Shown: in pieces, positions 1 through 10,435 of the stretch
Layout of the letters: the number at the start of each line of letters is the position of its first letter
Numbering within the stretch: position 1 is the first letter of the stretch
NCBI RefSeq assembly: GCF_963678635.1
Contig: NC_087069.1
Coordinates: 39,519,076-39,583,075 of the forward strand
Source: Symsagittifera roscoffensis
Lineage: Eukaryota; Xenacoelomorpha; Acoela; Convolutidae
Direction of reading: 5' to 3'
DNA length: 64,000 bases
The notes under the pieces: generated by a model
Databases searched by the model: none
What the model saw: the letters and a program-made list of their open reading frames with translations, nothing else
Told to the model about the DNA's origin: nothing
Made by a program: the position numbers and the translations under genes

Positions 1-1091
1 CTTATAACATTTGGCGACTTCGCATGACAATTTTAGTGAATAAATCAATTTCAACTCTCACCAACTATTAATAAAAACTTCAAACAGCTTTCACTCTATT
101 AATATCAAACTTTCATTTAACCTTGTTGGAAAAAGACATTAGGCTTTGTTATTCAACGCAGTTCACGTGCGCCACCGCATTAGAAACATGTTCAGGATAG
201 TCCCACTATAATTAAACGAGAGAAAACTGGACAAAGTTATCTTTTGAAAAGGAAATCAGTTTTTTTTCAGGCCACATGAAACTTTAGTAAACACCAAGTC
301 AAAACTAATCGAAGACAAATGTTTTTTTTTAAAGTTTAAAACCACAAAAACAACTGAAAAAACACCTGACACAAAAAAAAGAAACGGTCAGAAACAAATA
401 AAAGACTTTACTCAAAGAGACACACAAGCTTACCCACCAGTCTTTAGCCGACCAATTATTTTTTCCGAAGAGTAGCTCTAGGGCGAGCAACTCTTTAATT
501 TAACCGGACTTACTGAAAAACTTCTGCAAAATTAAAAAGAAAACATCATAACTAAAATTGAATTAATGAAATGGAGATATACAAAAAGTAAAAATTTCAC
601 AGAGCAAAAAAAAACAAGCAGCGAATGAGAGTAGAAAACTCGACGACATTCCGCCTATGGATTGGCAAATCTATTGGTTTTGTTTGCCGCAGTCGTAACC
701 TTGATTGAATATAAAGTACGGAGCCAACATCGCATCTAAAACTTCCAATGAAATCGAACAATGGCCAACTCGATGTCAAAACTAAAAACTTTTTTATGCT
801 TGTTACGTGGCGCTTCAATCAAAGAAGTCAACCCTTTGCCTCGGTACTCGATCATTTACAAACGAATAGCTGAGAATGCATGTAATCATACTCTGACTTA
901 CGAAATCTGCAATTTGTTGACACAAAACTGTAATTTTCATACAATCTTTTGGGATGCCCGACCGTCCCTCAACCTCGTCACATGTATTTTATCGAAACAA
1001 TCAAAACACACTCTCCTCAAAGAATGTGAAAGATAATCCATCCATCCCTCACAAGAAAAGTTTTGCGTGAAAAAACTTGCCAAACTCCAGA
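1..1091. other. Non-coding flank, nothing supported
   Basis: AT-rich sequence with short A and T runs. A 91-codon ATG-initiated frame at 761-1036 (+) has no recognisable motif, no splice context and no repeat in the window, so I do not call it a gene. If the host gene proposed below has exons 5' of 1756, they could lie here or outside the window, but I could not identify one. Confidence 0.5.
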
Positions 1092-1467
1092 TGGATGCGA
1101 CCAGTTCAAAATAAGTGTTTATTATATAAATTGATACTTACCACTGTTAAATATTTATAACTAACCAATCATGATCCATTAAGAAGTCGTATGATAATTT
1201 TTAAAGCTGAAACTATAAATAGTTTCAGCCAGAAAATAAATTAAAATAGATACGAACGAATCAATTGCTTTCTTCTCTCCTCTAACCTCAGAACAATACC
1301 AGTGTTTTCTGGATCTATTGTGACTAAGAAATATAAAAAAAAAGATATAGATTGGTTTTAGACTAAGAATTTACACGATTCCGGCGGAAAATAAGATAGC
1401 GTGAAGAACGGACGGTGTATTTTATCCGAAATAACTCCATGAGAAAACCATCCTGGACCTGAACTCA
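1092..1467 (+). mobile_element. Diverged solo LTR related to the Gypsy LTRs
   Basis: This 376-bp stretch aligns by eye along its whole length with the 411-bp LTRs at 9704 and 27602. Shared landmarks in the same order are TGG at the start, ACCACTGT, AACCAATCATGATCCAT, a GCTGAAA...TTTCAGC hairpin, AGACTAAGAA, AAAATAAGATAGCGTGA, GACGGTGTA, ATCCGAAAT and a terminal AACTCA. It is clearly diverged and no internal element follows it, so it is a solo LTR of an older or sister family. The 4-bp flanks (caga and aagc) do not match, so the target duplication has decayed or the ends are slightly off. Confidence 0.82.
1206..1229 (+). repeat. Perfect 11-bp LTR hairpin, solo LTR version
   Basis: GCTGAAACTAT, a 2-nt AA loop, then its exact reverse complement. 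It sits at the same LTR position as the hairpin in the Gypsy LTRs (GCTGAAATTAC, 2-nt loop, complement). The two stems differ at several positions, yet each is perfectly paired, so the changes are compensatory. Confidence 0.85.
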
Positions 1468-1755
1468 AAGCGTTTCGGATTCCGAAAATTTATCTCAAAC
1501 ACATGTTCTGGGTGATGAGAAAACATGGGCTGAAAAATGTTACTTTTCGGCTTAAGTTTTTGCTGGTATTTTGACTAATTTTCCAACTGTTTTTTATGTG
1601 AAATCATTTTCTACCAGTCTACTCGAATTACCATTTTTAAGATCGACAACCTAATGATTGGTAAAATGAACTAGCTTTAAAATTTACTCAATTTTGGAAT
1701 GCTATTCCCGTGAAGTCAGTTTTACCTTGCTCATCTAAAGTGGTGGGAATTACAG

Positions 1756-1902
1756 TTGGTGGAAAAGTTCTGCAATTATTGTGTCTGCCTTGGTCATCAT
1801 GTACTTATCTGTTTCCATCTACGCGGCTTTTGGAGGCGGTGCTTACTGGGGTATCAAAGAGTTTCTCCGATGGAGAACTGACTTAGATTCCAAGACGCAA
1901 AA
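1756..1902 (+). CDS. Candidate host exon 1: membrane segment
   Basis: A 147-nt open block lies between a TTACAG acceptor and an AA/GTGAGT donor. Read from 1757 it encodes 48 residues including WWKSSAIIVSALVIMYLSV, a strong membrane helix, then a small-residue stretch (AAFGGGAYWGI) and a charged end (KEFLRWRTDLDSKTQ). It begins with one leftover base and ends with two (phase 2 at both ends). The next candidate exon, at 51657, starts with one base and so fits this phase. Base composition is higher in G+C than the surroundings. I do not recognise the protein family. Exons further 5' must exist because there is no start codon here. Confidence rests on the sharp splice signals, the helix and the phase match. 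Confidence 0.5.
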
Positions 1903-2929
1903 GTGAGTTTTTACAAAAGTTTTCCAAAAGACCATTTCAAAATTTTTAAACATTTTATTCTTTTGAAAAGCTCGCATGGTTTTCTTTGTTAATCAATTTG
2001 ATCATCGGACCATGCTGAGCACAAAATAATTGGTGGCGTAACAAAAAAGTCTCTGTGTTTGCAAATTGAACTTGATGTAGGCAACTGTACATTATTCAAA
2101 AAAAACACCTGGAATGATCTCGCGAGTATCCTGCTTCGGTATTGTTCCAGTTGAATTTCAGCAAAGTATCAGACTCAGTACAGAGTCATTTTAACCCTTG
2201 ATAGAGACGAAGTGAGAGAAATTTTCACATTACGGCCCCTGAACTGATTCACTGCTAATAAGGTCCCTACAGATATTCGAAGAGTCGACTTGCTTACGCT
2301 TTGTTTCAACTGTGCTCGAACTATGTTTCGACTTTCTCGACCAGAATAGGATATGTATCGACTTTTCTCGACAAAATTTTCGACTTTCTCAATTTTCTTG
2401 ATATTGTGGATCTTTTCGTCTTTCAATCATTCACATTGATTAGATTCAGTGTTAAATTAAAAGCACGAAAATGTGGGCAAGCTGCAATTCAATTTGTTCA
2501 AAAATTTGTTTAGGAAGCTTTTACAAAGTCAACATCACAGACCAAAACAATTTCATCTGAAAGAAGTCGAAATTAGAAATCATGAAAAGTCATGAACACT
2601 CTCCGGGGAGCAAGGTACATAAGAGGAGAGAAGCCGGTCACTGAAATTACTATCATAAGTAGTTAGTATAACCATGACTTCTAAATGTTGAATCACTTGA
2701 ATTTTAGAGAGTTTTCTCTTTTGCAATGTTCCCTAATGCACTGATGAACGACATTGTGGGTTCCTCTACGCGGCCTAGGTTTACCGTTGGTCATCGCAAA
2801 ACTCCTGTAGCTGTCAAAATCATAAGTCGAGCACAGTGTTGTCTGTACTTGGGTTAATTGATCAGGTCTGGTACGTATTCCTTTAGAAGTCTCTTCGCAG
2901 CAACAAAAGGTTACCGGGTCGAGATCCCG
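1903..2929. other. Start of the large TE-filled intron
   Basis: No gene is supported here. Around 2290-2400 there are degenerate units of the form TTTCGACTTTCTCGACC, which recur near 50760-50880. At 2441-2600 lies a copy of a short dispersed repeat (separate entry). The rest looks like ordinary AT-rich intron. Confidence 0.5.
2441..2600 (+). repeat. Dispersed repeat, copy 1 of 2
   Basis: Roughly 160 bp resemble 49551-49700 in the same orientation, with the shared blocks AGATTCAGTGTT, GGCAAGCTGCAA, TCTTACAAAGTCAA-like and GAAAGAA(G)TC. I considered whether the pair could be the LTRs of the BEL/Pao element. The similarity does not extend to sensible LTR ends, so I call it only a dispersed repeat. 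Confidence 0.45.
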
Positions 2930-3620
2930 CTCAAAAACCGCTCAAGATATGAGCGGTTTGAGCGGTTTTTCAGCAAGATTTGAGCGGTTTGGGCGGTTTT
3001 TTTTTGAAAAAACCGCTCAAACCGTTCAAATCTTGTTTAAAAAACCGCTCAAAAACCGCTCATTTCTTGCGGTGATTTTTGAACTGTTTTTCAAGCAAGA
3101 TTTGAGCGGTTTTTGAGCGGTTTTTTTTAGACAATTACGCTCAAAATCTTGCTTCAAAATGAGCGGTTTTTGAACGGTTTATCTAAAAAAACCGCGCAAG
3201 ATTTGAACGGTTTGAGCGGTTTTTTTAGACAATTACGCTCAAAATCTTGCTTCAAAATGAGCGGTTTGAGCGGTTTTGAACGGTTTATCTAAAAAAACCG
3301 CTCAAAAACCGCGCAAGATTTGAGCGGTTTGAGCGGTTTTTTTTAGACAATTACGCTCTAAATCTCGCTTCAAAATGAGCGGTTTGAGCGGTTTTTGAAC
3401 ATCTAAAAAAACCGCTCAAAAACCGCGCAAGATTTGAACCGTTTTGAGCATTTTTTCTAGATAAACCGCTGAAAACCGTTCAAATATTGCGCGATTTTTG
3501 ACAGTTTTTTTTTAGATAAACCGTTCAAAAACCGCTCAAACAGCTCATTTTGAAGCAAGATTTTGAGCGCAATTGTCTAAAAAAACCGCTCAAACTGCTC
3601 AAATCTTGCTTCAAATTAGG
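2930..3620. repeat. TTTGAGCGG / CCGCTCAAA inverted-unit array
   Basis: About 690 bp consist almost entirely of GAGCGGTTT units and their reverse complement AAACCGCTC, separated by spacers such as TTTTAGACAATTACGCTC and AAAATCTTGCTTCAAAATGAG. A larger period is visible: the stretch from the GACAATTACGCTC spacer to the next one recurs at about 3130, 3230 and 3350. Sense and antisense units alternate, so single-stranded nucleic acid from here would fold into nested hairpins. No coding potential. Confidence 0.85.
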
Positions 3621-3767
3621 TGAAAAATCTCGATTCGGGTAAATGTTAACGGTTTGTTGTCGTTGAAATCCAATGAAAGCTTAGTTATCGGACTTGAAAT
3701 CAGTATTCATTCGGTTTCCACTAATGTAGTTGTAAATGACATGTCGGTTAGACGTTTACTGCCTAAA

Positions 3768-6260
3768 AAGATTACTGCTGTCTGAGTCAGTCAATCCCTG
3801 ACTCCTCCGTAGTGCGGTGCTGAGGGTGTATTCAATATCCATTTAACATTCAATTCTACGAGATGTGGCTCCATGTAGTTGTTGTATATATGCTCTGTCA
3901 ACGCCTTTCTTGCTCCTATAACGTTTTGACCGTTGTCAGAAACTAAGATGTCGGGGGTCCGAGTATCCTCATTGTAATACGAATCTTCTTATAGCAAAAA
4001 GGCAATCATCGGCTGACAAAAGACTGTCTCCAAAAAAATGGCTCGCTCCACCATGCAAGTGAATATGCTGACGAACTTCAGAGTATTGTGGCTGCCCTTT
4101 TTATCAACAATAAAAAAATGGTCCAAGAAGCCGATGCCCACGTTCGCAAACAGATATGATTTTTCTTTTTTAGCAACCCAGAATCCGGGAAAAAGTGCCA
4201 TTTTAGGTAGCTCGTGTAAGGCTCGCCATCTTCGTCTGCTGATTTGTCATAGTAGAATTCTTAATCACACTATCACGAAGTTGGCATGAAAGTAGGTCGT
4301 AATATGCTCTAGTTGCAGATTTTGACAATGATAGTGTGCTTGTTTCACCATTGGTCTTGTGGTTCAGTGGTGTCCATCCGGTAGGTCTGGGTACTTTGTG
4401 TCGTAATCTATCGGGGCGTTCTATAGTCGTACTTTAGCTGCTAATACGTTCGCTTTGTCAATAAAGAGTGTAAATCGCAGAAACTTGTCCTGGTTTGCGA
4501 ATTGTTTTCTATTTCGTAATTTTCGTAGTATCTCTGCAAAAAAAAGTTCCTGTGCTCTTTGCAAAAGATATTGGTTTGCCTTATCAATGCTGTCGGTTCG
4601 GGATGAAAATTGTCCGTAAAATTTAGCTACTGCTGTTGCCGTAGTCGGTTTTTCCGAGTAGAAAAACGGTTGACGCCAAAAACAAACCTTATTTTCGTCA
4701 ACGCTGTGAGTGTTTTGAGTTTCTGCCCATTAAAAAGTAGATAACATTTGTCGCCAGTTCGATGAAAGATGTTTGGTGCCCTCAATCATTTGTCGAAGAG
4801 TTGATGGGGTTTGAGGCCTCTCGTTACGCAATCTGCTTCGTTTTACCAAGGATTTGGTTTCATTGCTCCAGTGAAGTCGTTGCCATGATTTTTGCGATTC
4901 TGTTGCGAATGTAAGCTTTCTGTCTGCTTTTTGATTGTAGTCATCCGAATGTTGGTGTACTGTCACTCAGGATGAATAGTTTGTGAAAATAAAGTGACAA
5001 CTCACGCTTGCAATTTGATGATAGCTCAGCCCCTAAAGATGCCGCCTCCAATTAGAGTTTAGTAATGCTGATTTGCTTTCTGGTTGCAACTCTTGGTTTA
5101 CCGATAAACTGTTGCGTAGTGAATGTTCCGTCTGTATGTGTCGCTCTTATGTAAATTTTGTCTGAAAATGATTTCAGAGATGGGTCTCAGAAAGTGTGCG
5201 ACTTCCAATCTCTGGTTTTGCTGTCAAAAATGCATCGTTGAATCAATATTGTATCCATGTCAAGGAAGTGGTTCATCCATCATTTAAGATCTTGTTGAAA
5301 TTCTTCCCATTTTTGTCGTCTCCTGACAGTTTTCTGAAAATCTATCCGTAAGTGAATTGCAAAAAGTGAGATGAGTCCGGTTGCTTTTGTTGCTTTTGTG
5401 CCCTTTTTTTTCAATCAAAGTCAAACTTTGGCTTGTAAAATAAAAATTCGTCTGTTGAAGAGTCCCATGGTTTTCCTGAAATGCGTTGTGTAGTCAACTT
5501 TCCATGATGGTCTTCTGATATATTCTGAAATGGGCTGTTAAATTTGCTCTTTATTTTTTGTCAAATTAAACATTAAACACACCTTGCTTTTTATTTTCCG
5601 TATATCCTCGATGTGTTGCTGCGGATGTCGCGTTTTTGATTGATTCAAAAAAATCATCCATTAAAATGTTGTTCTTAAATACTTTTTAAAATTTTGGAAG
5701 TTTTTTCCTCGCTGTCAGGTCCACTTTTTTGTAGTACAAAAAGTGTCCAGGCTTGTGAGCATGATGTCCCAAAATTAAGCCTCTTGTCTTTCTAAACGAT
5801 TTCACGATTAACTTAGTCGTTCTAAAGAAAACGTAGGGCTTCTAGGTCCCTGAAACAAGTTGCAATTTGCATAACCATCGTTTCGCTGTTCGCTGTGACT
5901 GCAATTGTTTGTTGTCGAAATTTCAATAGGAGACCAATTAAGTTGCACAGTAGTTCTGGTCCAGTTAAAAGGGCTTGAGTTTAAAGAGTCGCCTCTGAAA
6001 GAGAAAGAAGCGTTTTCTTCCTCTGAACCTTTCCTGAATATGTTTGCTGTTAACTTGATTGCGGGGCAAATATAAAATCCTGTCAATATTATATTTCTAG
6101 CCGTGCACGCTACACATAGCTTTTTGATGTTTTTCTGAAATGTTTTTTCATATTTCTTTTTCAATTCCGGGTCTTTGTCAAAAATTTCTGCAAAGATTGT
6201 ATTTGCGCTTTGGCCAAATAATAGTTGTGGCCTAGGTCCACGTTGTTCCTTCTAAGCAAC
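3768..6260 (-). pseudogene. BEL/Pao retrotransposon pol remnant (RT-RNase H-integrase)
   Basis: On the minus strand, decayed pol domains appear in BEL/Pao order. RT: around 6090-5830 the frames yield SLNS, GPELLCNLIGLLLKFRQQ and DLEALRFLW, which match the conserved BEL/Pao RT blocks, and a degenerate YMDD box (MDDFFES) lies at 5641-5662. RNase H side: about 5250-5000 gives FIGKPRVATRKQISITKL, like the RVAP..RLEL block. Integrase: VGIGFLDHFFIVDKKG and KFVSIFTCMVERAIFLET at 3989-4201, then SDNGQNVIG and NTPSAPHYGGVRD at about 3795-3943. All domains are broken by stops and frameshifts. The identity is family knowledge applied to motifs I can see. The gag remnant at 28017-30220 on the same strand is probably the 5' part of the same element, split by Gypsy copy 1. 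Confidence 0.8.
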
Positions 6261-6457
6261 CCAATTTCGCATCATTCGCTATTGTGACAGATGGGCTAAT
6301 GTAACATTCGCCCGGAAGTTTATACAGACAGAAGTAAAATCCTAAAACGATTGGCTAATGTCTAACCGTCTCTACCATTTGGTTCTCGTAACGTCGGATC
6401 GACAAAACGGTTTACGCCCAAACGGTACTAGGAGGCCCAAATGCTAACCCGTACCTT

Positions 6458-6849
6458 ACAAAAACTTGGAAACCAGATCTGAGCATCGTAAAATCTTGCC
6501 TATTTCAGATCTTGTCCAGACATGGTGCATGTTTCGTTTGGACATGGACATGTCTGAATCAGGACTGAGGCAGGCATGGATTCCATCACAAAAGCAGATC
6601 TGCTCAAGGCCTGATTCAGACCTGGGGCACACATGGGTCAGACCTGGTGCAGATCTGCACCAGGTCTGACCCATGTGTGCCCCAGGTCTGAATCAGGCCT
6701 TGAGCAGATCTGCTTTTGTGATGGAATCCATGCCTGCCTCAGTCCTGATTCAGACATGTCAATGTCCAAACGAAACATGCACCATGTCTGGACAAGATCT
6801 GAAATAGGCAAGATTTTACGATGCTCAGATCTGGTTTCCAAGTTTTTGT
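6458..6849. repeat. Near-perfect 392-bp palindrome (foldback hairpin)
   Basis: Two 196-bp arms meet with no spacer at the centre GCAGA/TCTGC (6653/6654). I found one mismatch, near 6550/6757, so pairing is about 195 of 196. The arms are themselves dense in short palindromes (AGATCT, CAGATCTG, GACATGTC). The terminal pair is ACAAAAACTTGG with CCAAGTTTTTGT. It lies inside the old BEL/Pao region yet is far better preserved than its surroundings, so it is recent. Open frames crossing it on both strands are by-products of the symmetry. It could be a foldback/MITE-like insertion or a fresh inverted duplication. I see no obvious target duplication. Confidence 0.9.
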
Positions 6850-8720
6850 TGGATAGATTTCCACTCACTAAAGCTTCAAAAAGACTTCGGGGCAGATCGA
6901 TTCAAGGGTCTAAAAACAGTTTTGATCAATTTTTGCAGACCTGAAAACAATTGAGCACACGTGGGGTATACCCACTTTTAATTTGTTTGATTGATGCTGC
7001 AAGCGGTCAGAAATACTCAATTTCCACTCTAAAAGGCGTCGAGTGCATTCACTTAAGCGCCATTTTCACATTCAAGCGCAAAAGTGCGTAAAACCCTCCG
7101 AGGAGAAATTGGAAACAGTTTGGAGTCTAAATATCATAAAATGAAGATAACTTAAAATGAAGTTAAATTTGCACAAAGATCTTCTACATACACATACATT
7201 GTGTTCCATTTGAGTCACCTGAAAATGTTCTCTCGGTTAAAACGAAAATGAAAACATGCTAAAACTAAAACACAAACTTAACATTCTACGGACCATGCAA
7301 CAGTGCCGAAAATTACTGATCTAGTTTGTTATTATAACAGAAAATAGCGTTTTTCGGCGTGCATAATTATGTCCCTTGAGATATCCCCCTCGAGAAAATA
7401 CTAGATCTAAATAAGGACGTGATTTTAAACGAGTTTTAGTGTTATTTGATAAAATAACTATTTTTAATGAAAAAAACAAGACACGTGACAAAAGTTCAGA
7501 ACTCATTCGAAAATTTCAAAAAAAAAAAATTCAGATCTGATCATGTCTGATACAGTTCAGGGCAGATATGCAATCTCACAACAAATGGATTAACCCTGGG
7601 CATATCTGTATTTTTATTTTATTTCTGTACGGGAAGCTAAATCAGTGAGCTCAAAGCTGGGTCTCAGTATCATCAGACCACGAACCACTACTAAAAATAT
7701 TACAATAATACTATTACAATATTACCATTAAGTTACTAAATTGATATTGTTTTTGTTCGGTAAAGCAACTCAGCTCATCCATAGGATCAACACTTTTCGT
7801 CATCTCCTAGTTCATCCTTATCTGAAAATGAATTTGTATGTTAATAATTTCAATCCAGACAATCCAGGAAGCCGAAAGTTGTTACAAAAACTCTCCAGTT
7901 CAACAAGAAACTCTTCCTTTTTCCCCTTCGCCGAAGAAGCTCCTTTTTCTTTACCAGGAAGGGTTTAAATGTACAGTCGTTAAAGTTCGCAGAGACTCTT
8001 TTCTTCAATAATCTCTCGCTCATCGTTATTCTTCGTTTCTCCCGTTTTCTCAGTATGCTGTCTTGTTTTTAACAGTAAAAATTGTCTCTCTGGTTTTTGC
8101 AGATGATAGTTTTCAAAAAACTCCAGAGTTGTCACGTGTAATTATTTCGAATCGAAAATTCAAAAACATTTTTTTTTTCAATTTAACCCTCAGTAATTCT
8201 GTTTTTTTTTTCAGATAAGTTGTTAGTTCTCGTAATTAACCTATCGTACGAGCATTATCTTCTGACTAAAGTTCAAATCATTGTAATAAAATCGACGGCA
8301 TTTTAATCAAACTGCAAATCATCCAAGATTGCTCTTTTGTGATTGGTGATAGTTAATAACTTCAAATCAGTTGAAGGTTTTCAATCTCGTCATTTTTTAA
8401 AATCTTTTTTGATATGTGTGAGCAATGTCAAGCCGATTCTGCTTGTCTGTCAATCCTTTCTGCTTCTTTGTTGTCGGTATTTTTGGGGTATAGACCCTGT
8501 AACTGTCCATTCAATTAGTGCTGATGCACGATAAGGAGTTTATTTTGTTCCGGTTGTGAATTTCTAAGAATTGTTTGCAGGAATGCATCTTTTGCAATTA
8601 GGACTTCTAAAATTTTGTCTGCTAGATGAAGGGTTTTGATTTGTTGAAGGCGACTGTGGTCTTTGCAAACTTGGTTCGAAAGTTCAACCTCAACGGCGGG
8701 TGTTTTGAAATTGTTGTTGA
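6850..8720. other. Non-coding, probably decayed BEL/Pao interior
   Basis: No supported gene. Around 7529-7600 there is a short echo of the palindrome arms (CAGATCTGATCATGTCTGAT). In the BEL/Pao model this stretch would have held the protease and gag 3' end on the minus strand, but no protease or zinc-knuckle motif can be read. Confidence 0.4.
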
Positions 8721-8989
8721 TATCTTGAACGTACATCACGAAACGACAATCTGTCTGGCGTTTGGTTTGCTCTTTTACGACCACTCCACTACAGTGACAG
8801 ATACCAGCATCGAATTCGCAGCTCACGGTTCATTAACATTTATCAAGATTCTACCAGCATAATCTTGATAGGTGTGATTGATTCATGAGTTCCAACTCTG
8901 ATGCTGATATATGTCGCTGTAGTGGACTGGTCGTAAAAGAGCAAACCAAACGCCAGACAGTGCGTCGTTTTTGTTGTACGTTCAAGATG
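8721..8989. repeat. Imperfect inverted repeat with inner perfect stem
   Basis: Arms of about 107 bp (8721-8827 and 8883-8989) share long perfect blocks, for example CTGTCTGGCGTTTGGTTTGC on the left and its complement on the right. Inside the spacer, TATCAAGATT (8841-8850) pairs exactly with AATCTTGATA (8861-8870). The arms have diverged, so this is older than the 6458 palindrome. Confidence 0.75.
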
Positions 8990-9699
8990 TCGGAAATTGT
9001 TTTCGTGATTTGGGCGTTGTCGCTGGCGTTGTCCGATAGATCTTATGTGCTATTTTTTTTGTCTCGATAAAACAAAGTTACTGGTATTGCTTGAAATTGT
9101 AACAATGGTCGAGTCCACAGCTCGTTTACTGGATTGCTGCATGTGTAATTGTGGTTTCTGCTGTTTTTCTGTAGATCATTTCCAGAGATTTTGCTGATGT
9201 TCTCCGTGTCTGTCTGTTGTCGTTGTGATTGTGATACGTTATCATTGGTCGTTGTCAGTCTGAGTTCTGGTGGAAATCCGTGGTACCATTGTTATGCTGA
9301 CTGTTTGGGTGCAAGTGGTTTTGCTGTTGGTGCTGGTTGATTGTTTTGTTAGAAGGACTGTGCGAATAAATTCTGATGTTGGTCGAGTTCTGATTGTTTA
9401 TCTGGTGATTTGTTGTCTGGTGTCGTTAGTGTCCCTTTATTTTTGTTGGTTCTCGCCTCCATTGGAATAGCTATAGTAATAGAATGTGGCGTTTGTTAAG
9501 GTTTGTATTTCTATGTAGTGCTGAATGGTTGAATTATCTTCTTATTTCCACTATGCATCTAAGTTAACTCAGACAATGACGTGAATTAAGATGTCTCCAA
9601 CAATTGAATTCTCCAACAATTGAATTGAGCAGAGGTTGAATTCTTGTACCATTTGTTGTTGCCCGTACCAGCTTTGATCCATGTACTAGTTACGCCTAC
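8990..9699. other. Non-coding sequence up to the Gypsy insertion
   Basis: T/G-rich on the + strand. The minus strand reads as short Q/N/T-rich frames, as a decayed BEL/Pao gag-protease linker might, but no motif is clear. Copy 1 of the Gypsy element inserted at its right edge, duplicating CATG (9700-9703). Confidence 0.4.
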
Positions 9700-9703
9700 C
9701 ATG

Positions 9704-10114
9704 TGGAACCTGATCTAAACTACATTTTATGATTGGATAAATTAGATATTTTACCACTGTAAAGTATTTAATATTAACCAATCATGATCCATCTAACTAA
9801 CAACCCACTTATTTGTAAGTGCTGAAATTACTTGTAATTTCAGCACCAGAGAGATTTGAATTTAACTTAGAACTTAGTTGCCTCTCCGAGAGAACTTCAG
9901 CAGCCGCAATAAACCAGTATACTCTAGATCTATTGAGCCTAGCAGAGACTAGTTAAACAACCTGAGACTAGAATAGTATAAGAGTAAGATTAGGATCGGT
10001 ATTAGACTAAGAAGTTGCACGAATCTATCCGGCCGAAAATAAGATAGCGTGACGAGCAGACGGTGTACCCTATCCGAAATTACTCTATGAGTTAACCACA
10101 TCGGTCCTAACTCA
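9704..10114 (+). repeat. 5' LTR of Gypsy copy 1
   Basis: 411 bp, beginning TGGAACCTGATC and ending CCTAACTCA, so it has TG...CA ends. An AATAAA at 9908-9913 is a plausible polyadenylation signal. The U3-like part carries two adjacent hairpins (separate entry). Promoter and transcription start cannot be fixed by eye. Confidence 0.95.
9806..9844 (+). promoter_or_regulatory. Double hairpin in the LTR
   Basis: CACTTA-TTTG-TAAGTG (9806-9821) is followed directly by GCTGAAATTAC-TT-GTAATTTCAGC (9821-9844); the second is a perfect 11-bp stem with a 2-nt loop. Both recur in all four LTRs, and the second recurs with compensatory changes in the diverged solo LTR at 1206. That argues the structure itself is used, in RNA or as a DNA cruciform. 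Its role is unknown. Confidence 0.8.
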
Positions 10115-10116
10115 TC

Positions 10117-10134
10117 TGGTGCGACCATAAGTCT
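10117..10134 (+). other. Primer binding site candidate
   Basis: TGGTGCGACCATAAGTCT begins 2 nt after the LTR end. It starts with TGG, the complement of a tRNA 3' CCA, and is kept in copy 2 (48720-48737, minus) with the same 2-nt offset. The tRNA that primes cannot be named from sequence alone. Confidence 0.8.
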
Positions 10135-10201
10135 CGAACAAGACCTTAATAGTTTAGAATTAACCAAATATAGCTTAGAATTTAGACAAAACATTTTTAA
10201 A

Positions 10202-10435
10202 ATGTTACACGACGATAATTTAATCGAAATGTCTCTACGACTCAATAGATCAAAGCCAATATTCCGAACGATAAGAGAACTACCCGGAATTGGAAGAAGA
10301 CCTCGAACCAGAGACGACATACGACAGAGTAGAAACTTACCAAATAGTTATATGATAGTACGGCAAAAGCCAACACAAACTTTTATATTTAGAATTTTAT
10401 TAGCAATGAATTTAGATTTTCATTTGCAAACATAA
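10202..10435 (+). CDS. 77-aa leader ORF, Arg-rich centre
   Basis: ATG-initiated frame 87 nt after the LTR. The centre reads GIGRRPRTRDDIRQSR, an arginine-rich stretch like those in RNA-binding retroviral regulators, and the C-terminus is hydrophobic (FIFRILLAMNLDF). Copy 2 keeps the full 77 codons with about four substitutions and no stop or indel (48419-48652). It would be the first AUG on a transcript starting in the LTR, so it could encode a small protein, supply a leader exon to spliced downstream mRNAs, or act as an upstream ORF. A splice-acceptor-like TTTCAG follows at about 10464-10469 in copy 1 but is changed in copy 2. No family recognised. Confidence 0.5.
   Translation: MLHDDNLIEMSLRLNRSKPIFRTIRELPGIGRRPRTRDDIRQSRNLPNSYMIVRQKPTQTFIFRILLAMNLDFHLQT

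Noticed and set aside
761-1036. 91-codon ATG ORF in the left flank
   Set aside because: No motif, no splice context, AT-rich; length is within chance expectation.
2930-3620. Possible CRISPR array
   Set aside because: Units alternate orientation, spacers are repeats of each other, the genome is eukaryotic and there are no cas genes.
6456-6944. Four overlapping ORFs (67-103 codons) on both strands
   Set aside because: They mirror each other exactly because the sequence is a palindrome; the symmetry explains them without any coding.
7741-7968. 75-codon frame
   Set aside because: Starts at TTG, no motif, lies in decayed transposon sequence.
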